Origin: Nocardia alni
GTDB lineage: Bacteria; Actinomycetota; Actinomycetes; Mycobacteriales; Mycobacteriaceae
DNA: 64,000 nt
Reading direction: 5' to 3'
NCBI RefSeq assembly: GCF_019038435.1
Contig: NZ_JAGPOX010000013.1
Location: 1-64,000, forward strand
Shown: positions 8,306-19,249 of the stretch, in pieces
Layout of the letters: each line of letters starts with the position of its first letter
Numbering within the stretch: position 1 is the stretch's first letter
Program-made: the position numbers and the translations under genes
Notes under the pieces: generated by a model
The model's input: the letters and a program-made list of their open reading frames with translations, nothing else
Databases searched by the model: none
Told to the model about the DNA's origin: nothing

Positions 8306-9670
8306 GTGACCCTCTTTCGCGAACTCACCGATACGACACAGGATCTGGCCGCGCTGCGCGCGTTCTACGACACCCTGTACGTCGCGGAGTTCCCCGATCC
8401 CGACGAGCGTGAATCGCTCGCGAATATGGCCGATTATCTGCACCGCAAGGCGCGAGGGTGGTACGGGCGCAACAACTATCACATCGTGCTGGGTCTGTCC
8501 GGCGACACGGCGGTGGCCGCATCGGTGAGCGACTATCTCGCCGCGCCCAATACCGGCGTGATCGAATTCCTGCTGGTCGCACCCGCCGGCCGCGGCGGCG
8601 GGACGGGCCGTAGGCTGCTGGCCCACACCGAGGCGCTGCTCGACCAGGATGCCCGTCGTGCGGGCGGCCGCCCGCTGGACGCGATCTTGGCCGAGATGAA
8701 CGACCCGTTGGCCACCTCCGCGCTGAGCGACAACCTCGACCCGGTGACCAGGGCGCTCATCTGGCACCGGTGGGGATATCGCGGTCTGGACTTCCCGTAC
8801 GTGCAGCCGGCGTTGTCCCCCGATCAGGGGGCGGTCACGAATCTGATCCTGATCTGTAAACCGTTGCGCGAGGACTGGTTCGAGGCGGTGCCCGCCGCGG
8901 TGGTCGTCCTCGGCGTGCAGGAGTATCTGCGCTGGGCGATGCGTATCGAGGAGCCGCGGGACTGCGCGGAGTTCCGGGACATGGCCGCCGCCCTCGCGGC
9001 CGCCGACCTGGTCACCGCGATGCCACTGGACCGCTACGTCGGCCGCGACACCGCGCTCGACATTCGCACGGCCGCCGGCGATGCCGAGTTCGACGCGGCA
9101 ATGGCACTGTACCGCAAGACATTCCGCCCCGGCCCGTACACCGCCCCCGAGTCGGCGTTCCGCCGCGCACGCCCCGACCCGGACTATCATCTGTGGACGC
9201 TGCGCGGCACGTCGACCGATCCAGCCCCGGAGGGGCTGGCGTCTTTCTTCGCCCTGCCCGCCGCGGGCTTCGTCGGTTACCTGGCGCTGACCGGACCGCT
9301 ACACCGGGCCGGACTGCTACGCCGGCTGATCGCGCGCATCGAGACCCAACTGCTGGCCGATCGGTTGGCCGTGCGCGGCTGGTACGCCGAGGTCGCCGAC
9401 GATATCGATCTCGCGCCGTACCGCCACATCGGCTGCCACCTACTCGCGGTCGACTACCACCAGCCCGACCCCGACGCTCCCGTTCGGCTCATCTTCAAAC
9501 CACCCGGACGCGGTTACGGCCCCCCCACGCTGGCCCCCACCGACCTGCTCGCCGACATCGACGACATCCTGACCACGGTGTACGGCATCCCCGACCCGCG
9601 CCACCACCCCACCCACCAGCGCCTGGCCGCAAGCCTGCCCCCGGGGGCAACCGACGTCCCCCTGCGCTAA
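8306..9670 (+). CDS. GNAT-family acetyltransferase, large form
   Basis: A 454-aa protein with a GTG start 3 nt after the previous stop. Residues 1-190 form a GNAT domain: VIEFLLVAPAGRGGGTGRRLL is the acetyl-CoA pyrophosphate loop (Q/RxxGxG/A type). Residues from about 230 look like a second, degenerate GNAT-like fold (FFALPAAGFVGYLALTG, then LLRRLIARIETQLL) without a clear CoA loop. It is longer than usual single-domain GNATs (about 150-200 aa). Coupled to the unrecognised gene upstream. Substrate unknown. Confidence 0.82.
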   Translation: MTLFRELTDTTQDLAALRAFYDTLYVAEFPDPDERESLANMADYLHRKARGWYGRNNYHIVLGLSGDTAVAASVSDYLAAPNTGVIEFLLVAPAGRGGGTGRRLLAHTEALLDQDARRAGGRPLDAILAEMNDPLATSALSDNLDPVTRALIWHRWGYRGLDFPYVQPALSPDQGAVTNLILICKPLREDWFEAVPAAVVVLGVQEYLRWAMRIEEPRDCAEFRDMAAALAAADLVTAMPLDRYVGRDTALDIRTAAGDAEFDAAMALYRKTFRPGPYTAPESAFRRARPDPDYHLWTLRGTSTDPAPEGLASFFALPAAGFVGYLALTGPLHRAGLLRRLIARIETQLLADRLAVRGWYAEVADDIDLAPYRHIGCHLLAVDYHQPDPDAPVRLIFKPPGRGYGPPTLAPTDLLADIDDILTTVYGIPDPRHHPTHQRLAASLPPGATDVPLR

Positions 9671-9942
9671 CGATGCTCCCACACGCCAGGACGGTTTTTT
9701 GGGGGGCGATGTCGTTGTGCAGGTACCTCGTCGGCACCGGTGATCGCCAGTTGCCTGGGCCGGGCGCCCGCATCGATGACGATCACCGGGGCGCTGATCT
9801 GCCGGCTCCCACCGGTCGCCGAGACGATCTCGATCGTCTTCGGGCCAGTGAAGTGGGCCTCGCCCTCGATCAGGTCGAGCCCGTCCTGCGTCAGGCGGCT
9901 GGCGTAGCGAAACCCGGACGACCATCGCTGGTGGGATGTCAT
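9667..9942 (-). pseudogene. Decayed fragment of a FAD/NAD disulfide-oxidoreductase-like protein
   Basis: The 91-codon reading frame resembles the first FAD-domain segment of pyridine-nucleotide-disulfide oxidoreductases such as mercuric reductase and SthA: LDLIEGEAHFTGPKTIEI, then VIVIDAGARPRQL, matching the usual VxLxxGxAxF and IVIATGARP pattern, and ADEVP. After that point the match appears to continue in another frame (RYLHND), next to a CCCCCCAAAAAA run at about 9694-9705, suggesting a frameshift. The N-terminal FAD GxGxxG, active-site cysteines and dimer domain are missing. It is squeezed between the GNAT and PucR genes. Confidence 0.45.
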
Positions 9943-9996
9943 GCGCCCGGGCGGTGCAGGTGGCCAGGATGTAGTGCGGGTGCCGGTGCGGGCCGG

Positions 9997-11673
9997 TCAA
10001 CTGTCCGGGGGTGACGTGGTCGGCAGGGCGACCAGCGACAGGAATTGCCATGTGCGGGTGGCGGCTTGGAGGTTGAAGCGGGTGTTGACCTCGCGCAGGT
10101 CGAACCCGGTGAGTTCGCGGATGCGCCCGAGGCGGTAGCGCAGTGTGCTGCGGTGAATGTGCAGTGCGGCGGCCGAGGCGTCGTAGTTGCCGCCGCATTC
10201 GAGGTATTGGCTCAACGTGTACACCAGGTCGGCGTGGCGGGCCCGGTCGTAGTCGAGCAGGACGCCGAGCCACTCGCGCATGAATTCTTCGACTTGGCCG
10301 CCTGCTCGGGCGGCGTCGACCAGCCGGTAGAAGCCCAGCTCGTCGAACGCGGTCACGCCGTCCGGCGCTCGTGACCGCAGCCGGATGTTGATGGCCCGGC
10401 GCGCATCGTCGAAGGATCGGACGAAATCGGTCGGCTGCTCGCAGCGGCCGCTGATGCCGATGGTGACGGGGGTTGTGTCGAGGTGCTCGCGGACGGCGTG
10501 GTGCAGGGTGACCGGGTCGGGGCGGCGATCGGTGATCAGGGCGACCATACCCGCGTGGCGACCTTGGAGGGAGTGCGCGTCGAGCGCTGTCGCGGCATGA
10601 CCGACCGCATCCGGAAGAGCATTGTCGCGGCTGTGTACGAGTACGAGGTAGTGATCGCCGTGCAGGTCGTAGCCCAGCGCCTCGGCGCGGGCGAAGGCGC
10701 TGTCGTCGTCGGTGCCCGACAGGAGGTCGTCGACCAGTTCCCGGCGCAAACGCAGCTCGATCTCGGCGACGTTGTGCTGGTGTGCCAGCTCCAATGCCAG
10801 CACCGTACTGCCATAGGTAAGGGCGAAGATCTGATCGTCGGTCACTCGGCGGCCGGGGTCGATCAGCGCGAGTGTGCCCAGGACCTCGGTGCGCGGTTTC
10901 ACCAGGAGGACCATTCGGTCGCCGACACGCAACGGCGCGTTATGGGTGGCGAGGCGGTGTAGCAATTGTTCGTGCTGCTCCTGGGGCGCCTTGGGGTAGG
11001 GCTCCGGCCGCCCCGGGCCCGACCAGGCCCGCGGGTTGCCGAACGGGTCTTCGATGGCCACGGGCAGCCCGGTCAGCTGGGCGAGGGCGTCGGCGATCCC
11101 CTGTTCACCGGTTCCGTAGGCGGCGGCGCCGGACAGCACCTCGTGCACGCGGGTCCGATGTTCGAGCCGCAGCACGGTGGCGGACAGGTCCTCGTTGATC
11201 GCGGTGAGGTCGGCGGAGTCGGCGCAGGCCTGTTCGTGCTGCGCGGCATGCGCCAGTGCGGTGCCGGTGAGCTGGGCCAGCACGGCGAGCAGGGAGATCT
11301 CGTCCGGTGACGGCTCGTGGTCGGCGCCCACGACCAGCGCGCCGATCGTCGCGGACCGGCTGTGTAGCGGAAACGCCCAGACCCACGGTGGGTCGGCCAA
11401 TCGCATACGGCCCTCGCCGTGCTGAGCGTGCAGCTGAGAGTCCAGGCCACGTGGGGGCGGCTGCGCCTGATTCGGCACATAGTCGCCATCGACGAGCCGA
11501 TAGCTGGCCAGCGTGTGGCAGCATCCGAGGGTCGCTACCGTTTCCGCGGCGATCCGCAGGATGTCCGGCTCCGCGTTCTCGGCGGAGAGGACGACCGACA
11601 TGGCGTGCACCGCGGAGGGCGGTACGGCGCCCGCCGTGTCTTCGACATCCGAACTCAACGATTGCTGGTCCAT
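9997..11673 (-). CDS. PucR-family transcriptional regulator
   Basis: Regulator of about 558 aa (start chosen at the ATG giving MDQQSLSS; an upstream ATG at 11706 is possible). A GAF-like sensor domain occupies roughly residues 20-170 (WVWAFPLHSR, TIGALVVGADH) and a second sensor/GGDEF-like domain the middle. The C-terminal PucR helix-turn-helix (HTH_30) has the diagnostic LSQYLECGGNYDASAAALHIHRSTLRYRLGRI pattern near residues 480-515. Such proteins activate catabolic genes such as purine or amine use. No obvious target is adjacent; the decayed flavoprotein downstream may be a lost partner. Confidence 0.9.
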   Translation of the reverse strand: MDQQSLSSDVEDTAGAVPPSAVHAMSVVLSAENAEPDILRIAAETVATLGCCHTLASYRLVDGDYVPNQAQPPPRGLDSQLHAQHGEGRMRLADPPWVWAFPLHSRSATIGALVVGADHEPSPDEISLLAVLAQLTGTALAHAAQHEQACADSADLTAINEDLSATVLRLEHRTRVHEVLSGAAAYGTGEQGIADALAQLTGLPVAIEDPFGNPRAWSGPGRPEPYPKAPQEQHEQLLHRLATHNAPLRVGDRMVLLVKPRTEVLGTLALIDPGRRVTDDQIFALTYGSTVLALELAHQHNVAEIELRLRRELVDDLLSGTDDDSAFARAEALGYDLHGDHYLVLVHSRDNALPDAVGHAATALDAHSLQGRHAGMVALITDRRPDPVTLHHAVREHLDTTPVTIGISGRCEQPTDFVRSFDDARRAINIRLRSRAPDGVTAFDELGFYRLVDAARAGGQVEEFMREWLGVLLDYDRARHADLVYTLSQYLECGGNYDASAAALHIHRSTLRYRLGRIRELTGFDLREVNTRFNLQAATRTWQFLSLVALPTTSPPDS

Positions 11674-11902
11674 GGGCTCTGGTCCGTGGTCGACGAGGTT
11701 ACGCATCGACGTCGTGAACCGTGGTTTCGGCGCCCGTACCGAATACCTGGCCGATCGTCTCGCTACTACGAGCATGTGACCTATTCGATCGCCGGTAGTC
11801 CACGTGTCGACGCGCTGCTGCGGGCGTTGGTCTCGACGGTACTACGACCGCCGGGTCGCCCGCAGGCCGATGCGGTGACGGCGGTATCGGCGGGGTTGCC
11901 GG
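11674..11902. other. Intergenic region without a clear gene
   Basis: 229 nt between the PucR start and the DUF1931 stop, both on the minus strand. It should hold the PucR promoter. I see no convincing repeat or hairpin; a plus-strand reading frame runs through it but has no recognisable start or homology. Confidence 0.3.
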
Positions 11903-12349
11903 TTACAGCAGCAGGTGGAAGATCTCGAACGCCACGTCCCATTCGGCGGTGCTCGGATTCTTCCGTTTCGGGTCGATGACAATGAAGGTCTGGGCCAGGG
12001 CGACGCTCAGCCCACCGGCGATCGCCGACAGCCTCCTCTCGGTCTGCTCCGCGATCGCCAGCAGCGGCGGCCGGGCGGCGAGCTGGTCGAGCAACGGTTG
12101 CAGCTCGATTGCCTCGTCGAGCTTCTCGAACCGGTGGATGCTCTCCTGCAGTCCGGCGGTGATCGGCAGATCCGAGGGTTCGATCACGTCGCGGAGATTC
12201 GCCTTGGCCGAGGCGTTGGCGACGACGAACAGGTCATAGATCTTGTCGTCGATGAACTCGGTGTAGCGCTTGATGTCGTTCCGGTCGACGTGCAGCCCGG
12301 CTGCCGCACGGAAGAAACGCTCGAATTTGACGACGCCCATTACCGGCAT
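11903..12349 (-). CDS. DUF1931 histone-fold family protein
   Basis: A 148-aa protein matching the bacterial DUF1931 family: MPVMGV at the start, KFERFFRAAAGLHVDRNDIKRY, ANASAKANLRDVIEPSDLPIT, LQESI and a C-terminal WDVAFEIFHLLL. Solved members of this family fold as two tandem histone-fold motifs in one chain, related to archaeal histones. DNA binding in vivo is not established for this subtype. It is the last gene of the nine-gene chaperone and redox operon, 6 nt after the TrxR-like gene, so a role in stress protection is inferred. Confidence 0.88.
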   Translation of the reverse strand: MPVMGVVKFERFFRAAAGLHVDRNDIKRYTEFIDDKIYDLFVVANASAKANLRDVIEPSDLPITAGLQESIHRFEKLDEAIELQPLLDQLAARPPLLAIAEQTERRLSAIAGGLSVALAQTFIVIDPKRKNPSTAEWDVAFEIFHLLL

Positions 12350-12355
12350 TACCTG

Positions 12356-14158
12356 TCAACCCCTCTCGAAGTATTCGTGTGCCTGGCGTACCGCCATGGC
12401 GCCCTCGCCGACGGCGGAGGCCACTCTTTTGACCGAGCCGCAGCGGACGTCGCCCGCCGCGAAGACGCCGGGCCTGCTGGTTTCCAGTGTCATCGGGGAG
12501 CGCGCGTCGTTGCCTCCGGTCCGGTCGACCGCGCCCGGTCCGGTGCGTACGAACCCGTGGTCGTCCACGACGAGCGTGTCCGCCAGCCATGCCGTGCGGG
12601 GCACGGCCCCGATGAAGACGAACAGCGCGCGCACCGCCAGAACCGTCTGTTCGCCCGTTCGATTATCCTCGACCACAAGGGATTCCAGTGCGGTGTCACC
12701 GTGTACCGCGCGGATCTCGGTGTGCCGGTGGACGGTGACCCGGGCGTGCTGTGCTATCTGGTCGACCAGATAGCGGGACATGCTCGTGCTCAGGTCGTCG
12801 CCGCGGATGAGCAGGTGGACGCGCTCGACCCGGCCGGCGAGGAACACCGCGGCCTGACCTGCCGAGTTGCCGCCGCCGACGATCGCCACCGGGCCGAGCC
12901 CGCACATCGCCGCCTCCTGGTGGGTCGCGGCGTAGTGCACGTCGGTGCCCTCGAAGCGTTCGATGCCCGGCACCGCCAGCTTGCGATAGCGGGCGCCGGT
13001 GGCCAGCACGACGGCGCGACCGAGCAGCGTGCCGCCGTCGGACAGGCGGAGCAGATGGTGGCCCGCGGCGGTGTCGAGCCCGATCACGTCGGCGGACACC
13101 AGGATTCGCGCGCCGAACTTCCCGGCCTGCAGCACCGCCCGTTCGGCGAGTTCCCCGCCGGAGATTCCGGCGGGGAAGCCGAGATAGTTCTCGATGCGTG
13201 AGGAGGTGCCCGCCTGCCCGCCGGTGGCGATCGACTCCAGCGCCGCGGTGTCGAGCCCGTCCGACGAGCCGTACACCGCGGCGGCCAGGCCCGCGGGACC
13301 CGCGCCGACGACGACCAGATCGCATGCGTCGGTGCCGATGTCGGGCACGGCCAGCCCGATCACGCGCGCCAGTTCGGCGTTGGCCGGGTTGCGCAGCACC
13401 CGCTCACCACGCCAGATCACCACGGGGGTGTCCTGCGGCGTGACGCCCATGCTGCGCAACAGCTGTTCGGCGCGGCTGTCGCGTTCGAGGTCGATCCATC
13501 GGTGCGGCAAGCGGTTTCGCACCGCGAACTCTCGCAGCCGGCGGGTGTCGGGCGAATAGCAGGAACCGATGATCCGGAATCCGGACCCGATTCCGATCAG
13601 CAGGCTGCGCCGGATCAGGTAGGCGCGCAGGATCAGATCGCTGAGCACCGGGTCGTGCTCGACCAGCGTGCGGATCCGGTGCGCCGGAACGACCAGTACC
13701 TCACCGTCTTCGATCATTTCCGCGGTGTAGAACGCGACCTGGCCCTCCAGGAGTCCGAGTTCGCCGAGGAATCGGCCGGCCCCGTGCACGCGCAGTACGC
13801 CGCGCCCATCCTCGTCGTCGAGGATGGCTACCCTGCCGGACAGGATCACGAAGAAGTCCTCGCTGGGCTCGCCCGCCTGTACCAGCGTCTCTCCTGCTCG
13901 CACCGTCCTGCACACGCCGCCTGCCGCGAGTGCCGCGATCTGGTCGTCGGACAGGCGTGGGAACGCCCCGGCGAGGTCGGGGGTCTCCGCGGCTTCAGGT
14001 TCGGCGACGGGTGCGGTGTCGTGGTTCGGAGGCTCGGGTGCGGTGTCGGTGTCTGTAGGTCCGGGCGCGCTGTCGAGGCCCGCGGACTTGGGCGTCTTGT
14101 CTCGGTTCGCGGCGCTGGACATGCTGTCGCCGGCGTCAGACGAAATTCTGGTGGACAT
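12356..14158 (-). CDS. cNMP-binding, thioredoxin-reductase-like FAD oxidoreductase (three-domain fusion)
   Basis: About 600 aa. After a disordered Pro/Thr-rich leader comes a cyclic-nucleotide-binding domain (RAGETLVQAGEPSEDFF, GRFLGELGLLEGQ), then a glutaredoxin-like domain (FRIIGSCYSPDTRRL ... TPVVIWRGERVLRNP) and a thioredoxin-reductase-like FAD/NAD(P) domain (VVVGAGPAGLAAA, GGQAGTSSRIENYLGFP, VAIVGGGNSAGQAA, GVFAAGDVR). The CxxC of true thioredoxin reductases, expected just before VAIVGGG, is not there: the segment reads AATHQEAAMCG with one Cys. Start is uncertain: 14158, or 14122 at the next Met. It overlaps the UBP-finger gene upstream. Electron acceptor unknown. Confidence 0.88.
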   Translation of the reverse strand: MSTRISSDAGDSMSSAANRDKTPKSAGLDSAPGPTDTDTAPEPPNHDTAPVAEPEAAETPDLAGAFPRLSDDQIAALAAGGVCRTVRAGETLVQAGEPSEDFFVILSGRVAILDDEDGRGVLRVHGAGRFLGELGLLEGQVAFYTAEMIEDGEVLVVPAHRIRTLVEHDPVLSDLILRAYLIRRSLLIGIGSGFRIIGSCYSPDTRRLREFAVRNRLPHRWIDLERDSRAEQLLRSMGVTPQDTPVVIWRGERVLRNPANAELARVIGLAVPDIGTDACDLVVVGAGPAGLAAAVYGSSDGLDTAALESIATGGQAGTSSRIENYLGFPAGISGGELAERAVLQAGKFGARILVSADVIGLDTAAGHHLLRLSDGGTLLGRAVVLATGARYRKLAVPGIERFEGTDVHYAATHQEAAMCGLGPVAIVGGGNSAGQAAVFLAGRVERVHLLIRGDDLSTSMSRYLVDQIAQHARVTVHRHTEIRAVHGDTALESLVVEDNRTGEQTVLAVRALFVFIGAVPRTAWLADTLVVDDHGFVRTGPGAVDRTGGNDARSPMTLETSRPGVFAAGDVRCGSVKRVASAVGEGAMAVRQAHEYFERG

Positions 14159-14402
14159 AGCACCAGCGCCAATCTTCGCCGGGCTCCATCGACTGCACGA
14201 TGGGGTGGCCCGCGGCACTCGCGTGGGCCCGCGCGTGCCGCATCGGGGAGGAGTCACAGCAGCCGACATGGCCGCAGGTCAGGCACAGCCGCAGGTGCAC
14301 CCACGGCGTACCGAGCCGAAGACACTCCTGGCATCCCTCCGGAGTGAGCGGTCGCACCGCCCGGATCGCGGCCACATGTGGATCGGTGTGCACCGAAGTC
14401 AT
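14136..14402 (-). CDS. UBP-type zinc-finger protein
   Basis: An 88-aa single-domain protein related to the zinc finger of ubiquitin-specific proteases. Metal ligands visible: C24 and C27 (CQEC), C40 and C43 (CLTC), C48/C49 and His residues in RHARAH and AAGHP, ending in WRWCYVHQ. Such short stand-alone fingers are common in actinobacteria although ubiquitin is absent, so the eukaryotic function (binding a C-terminal diglycine) cannot be assumed. Its start overlaps the thioredoxin stop as ATGA, tying it to that gene. Confidence 0.88.
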   Translation of the reverse strand: MTSVHTDPHVAAIRAVRPLTPEGCQECLRLGTPWVHLRLCLTCGHVGCCDSSPMRHARAHASAAGHPIVQSMEPGEDWRWCYVHQNFV

Positions 14403-14851
14403 CCCGTCGCCTCCTTCTGTGTCGCCGAGGAGAGTGCGTCGTCCAGCCAGCGACGCAGCTCCGGCATAGGGAGGGCGCCCGCCTGCCTGGCCAGCCCGGC
14501 GCCGTGGTGCAAGACGAGCAGAGTGGGCACCGCGCGCACCGCGAACCGCTGTGCCGTGCGGGGTGCGGCGTCCACGTCGACCTTGACCAGCTTCACGTGG
14601 CCCGCGCGTTCGGTCGCGAGCTGCTCGAGCGCCGGGCTGACCATCAGGCAGGGCCTGCACCAGGTCGCCCACAGGTCGACGAGCACCGGCACCGAGGCCT
14701 GCTCGGCGATCTCCGCGAAATCGTCGTCGCCGGCCGGGACGATCCAGGGCAGCGGCCGGTGGCACTTACCGCAGCGCGGCGTGCCGGTGGCCGCCGCGGG
14801 CACCCGGTTGGCCGTGCCGCAGTGTGGGCACTTGGTCTTCGTCGATTCCAT
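14399..14851 (-). CDS. trxC: Thioredoxin with N-terminal zinc ribbon (Trx2/TrxC type)
   Basis: A 150-aa thioredoxin reducing protein disulfides. The N-terminal ribbon carries C8/C11 and C27/C30 (CPHC ... CGKC), the layout of thioredoxin 2. The active site is WCRPC (C65, C68) rather than the common WCGPC, which should shift redox potential. VPTLLVLHHG supplies the cis-Pro loop. It lies 16 nt after clpB and overlaps the UBP-finger gene by 4 nt, so disulfide repair is coupled to chaperone expression. Confidence 0.9.
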   Translation of the reverse strand: MESTKTKCPHCGTANRVPAAATGTPRCGKCHRPLPWIVPAGDDDFAEIAEQASVPVLVDLWATWCRPCLMVSPALEQLATERAGHVKLVKVDVDAAPRTAQRFAVRAVPTLLVLHHGAGLARQAGALPMPELRRWLDDALSSATQKEATG

Positions 14852-14867
14852 AGTCGCACCGCCCTTC

Positions 14868-17479
<2,612 letters not shown>

Positions 17480-17498
<19 letters not shown>

Positions 17499-17797
17499 GG
17501 GGAGGTCCTCCTTCGGCGAATTTCGGCTTCGAGTCGCTCGATGCGTTCCAGCAGGTCGAGTACCAGCCCGATGGCCGCGTAGTTCAGGCCGAGACCGGCG
17601 CGCAGACGCTGGATCCGGGCCACGGTGGCGACGGCGGACGGTTCGAACCGCAGCTCGCCGCCCTCGCGAACGCCGTCGAGCACGCCGAGCGCGACCAGCC
17701 GGCGCACCATCTCGGGATGCAGCCCGGACCGCTGCGCGAGGGTCTCCGCGCGCAGCCGCGGCGGGCCGACCAACACATATCGGGTGGGGGCGTTCAC
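17480..17797 (-). CDS. cbpM: CbpM-type chaperone modulator (MerR-like)
   Basis: A 105-aa protein with a GTG start. A MerR-like N-terminal helix pair ([23 protein letters not shown]) is followed by [42 protein letters not shown], spanning about 50-92, the CbpM pattern: a Trp/Tyr-containing hinge, then a C-terminal coiled coil. CbpM proteins bind the J domain of CbpA and inhibit it. It sits where HspR, the MerR repressor, is found in the usual actinobacterial dnaK operon, but lacks the HspR RTYDRLGLV-type recognition segment. Start overlaps the cbpA stop (GTGA). Confidence 0.85.
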
Positions 17798-18708
17798 TTC
17801 TCTCTCCTCGGGTCGAAGTCCGATGCGGCAGCCAGCTCCTCGAACAGTTTTCGTTCCCGCTCGGTCGGATGCGGGGGCACCATCACCTTGATCTCGGCGT
17901 AGAGGTTGCCGTCGGCGCCGCGCGGATTGGGCATGCCCTCGCCGCGCAGCCGCAGCTTGCGCCCGGTCGAGGAACCCGGCGCGACCTTGACCTTGGCCTC
18001 ACCCTTCGGGGTCGGGACGGCGACCGTGGCGCCGAGCGCGGCCTCCCATGGCGAGACCGGTAGATCGAGGTGAATGTCGCGGCCGCGCAACCGAAATCGC
18101 GGATGCGGTCTGATCCGCACCACCAGGTACAGATCACCGGCGGGCGCGTCACCGCCGCCGCGACCCCCTTGGCCCGCCAAGCGGATCCGTTGGCCGTCGA
18201 GCACTCCGGCCGGAATGTCGACGGTGTAGCTGCGCCCGTCCAGTGAGAGGGTGCGCTTGCCGCCGCGGTATGCCTCCTCGAGGGTGAGTTCCAGCTGAGC
18301 CTCCTGGTCGGCGCCGGGGATCGGACCGAATCCGCCACGGCCGCCGAACATTCCGCCGAACAGGTCCTCGAGGTCCACGGCCTCGCCGGAACCGAATCCC
18401 TGGCCGTACCGCACCCGGGTGCCGCCGGGACCTCGACCGAAACCCCCGCCCGCCGCCGCGCCGACCCGGTCGTCGTAATCCTCGGGGATCTGCCGGAAGT
18501 CCGGGCCGAACCGGTCGTAACGGCGGCGCTGCGCGGGGTCGGACAGCACCTGGTAGGCCTCACCGATCTCCTTGAACTGGTCCGCCGCGGCGGGATCGGA
18601 ATTCACGTCCGGGTGGTAGCGGCGGGCCAGCTTGCGGTAGGCCTGCTGGATCTGGTCCTTGTCGGCGTCCCTCGGTACTCCGAGCACTTCGTAGAAGTCG
18701 CGCGCCAT
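17794..18708 (-). CDS. cbpA: CbpA/DnaJ-type J-domain co-chaperone without zinc finger
   Basis: 304 aa. J domain at 1-70 with the HPD triad at 32-34; a Gly-rich G/F region at about 80-140; then directly the two C-terminal substrate-binding beta domains ([22 protein letters not shown] ... [22 protein letters not shown]). The four CxxCxGxG zinc motifs of classical DnaJ are absent, making it a class II J protein like E. coli CbpA. It delivers clients to DnaK and stimulates its ATPase. Partner cbpM overlaps its stop codon, and grpE ends 6 nt upstream. Confidence 0.95.
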   Translation of the reverse strand: MARDFYEVLGVPRDADKDQIQQAYRKLARRYHPDVNSDPAAADQFKEIGEAYQVLSDPAQRRRYDRFGPDFRQIPEDYDDRVGAAAGGGFGRGPGGTRVRYGQGFGSGEAVDLEDLFGGMFGGRGGFGPIPGADQEAQLELTLEEAYRGGKRTLSLDGRSYTVDIPAGVLDGQRIRLAGQGGRGGGDAPAGDLYLVVRIRPHPRFRLRGRDIHLDLPVSPWEAALGATVAVPTPKGEAKVKVAPGSSTGRKLRLRGEGMPNPRGADGNLYAEIKVMVPPHPTERERKLFEELAAASDFDPRREK

Positions 18709-18714
18709 CGGCCC

Positions 18715-19245
18715 TCACCCCTCGCGCCTGCTGACGACGACGGACGCGGGCCGTAGCTGGTGTCCATTGTCGCCGTACCCGGGGCGTATCACCTCGAGGA
18801 CGGTGCCGGGCGGGACATCGGGTGCGTCCGCCACGCTGACCACCTCGTGCAGGGTGGGGGAGAAGGGCACGCCGGTCTCGGCGTAGCGCGGGTAGCCCAA
18901 TTGTTCGAGCAGATGCACCGCCTGGTCCCGGATCGCCTGGACGCCTTGAACGACGGACTGCGCGTCGGTGCCCGCGTGCGCGAGCGCCAGATCCAGGTTG
19001 TCCAGCACGGGCAGCCACGCGGCGGCCACCTTGGCCCGCTCGGCGAGGCGTTCCCGGTCCAGGTCGCGCGCGTAACGCTTGCGCAGGTTGTCCAGGTCCG
19101 CCGCCGTCCTGCGCCAGCGGTCCTCGAGCTGAGCGAGAGCGGGATCGGGTTCGCCGGGCGGCGGCTGATCCAGGTCGGTGGCCGCGTCCCGGTCGGTGAC
19201 CGCACCGTCGGTGCCGGCGGCCGGCCGTTGCTCGGGGCTGGTCAT
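18715..19245 (-). CDS. grpE: Nucleotide exchange factor GrpE
   Basis: 176 aa. A disordered N-terminus leads into the long dimerisation helix (RRTAADLDNLRKRYARDLDRER) and a C-terminal beta domain with SPTLHEVVS and the GYGDNGHQLRPASVVVS signature. It releases ADP from DnaK. It starts 4 nt after dnaK. Confidence 0.95.
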   Translation of the reverse strand: MTSPEQRPAAGTDGAVTDRDAATDLDQPPPGEPDPALAQLEDRWRRTAADLDNLRKRYARDLDRERLAERAKVAAAWLPVLDNLDLALAHAGTDAQSVVQGVQAIRDQAVHLLEQLGYPRYAETGVPFSPTLHEVVSVADAPDVPPGTVLEVIRPGYGDNGHQLRPASVVVSRREG

Positions 19246-19249
19246 GGCT

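Noticed and set aside
9691-9705. A AAA AAC-like slippery run (minus strand) as programmed frameshift
   Set aside because: The shifted frame gives no recognisable continuation and no downstream structure is evident; gene decay or a sequencing indel is simpler.
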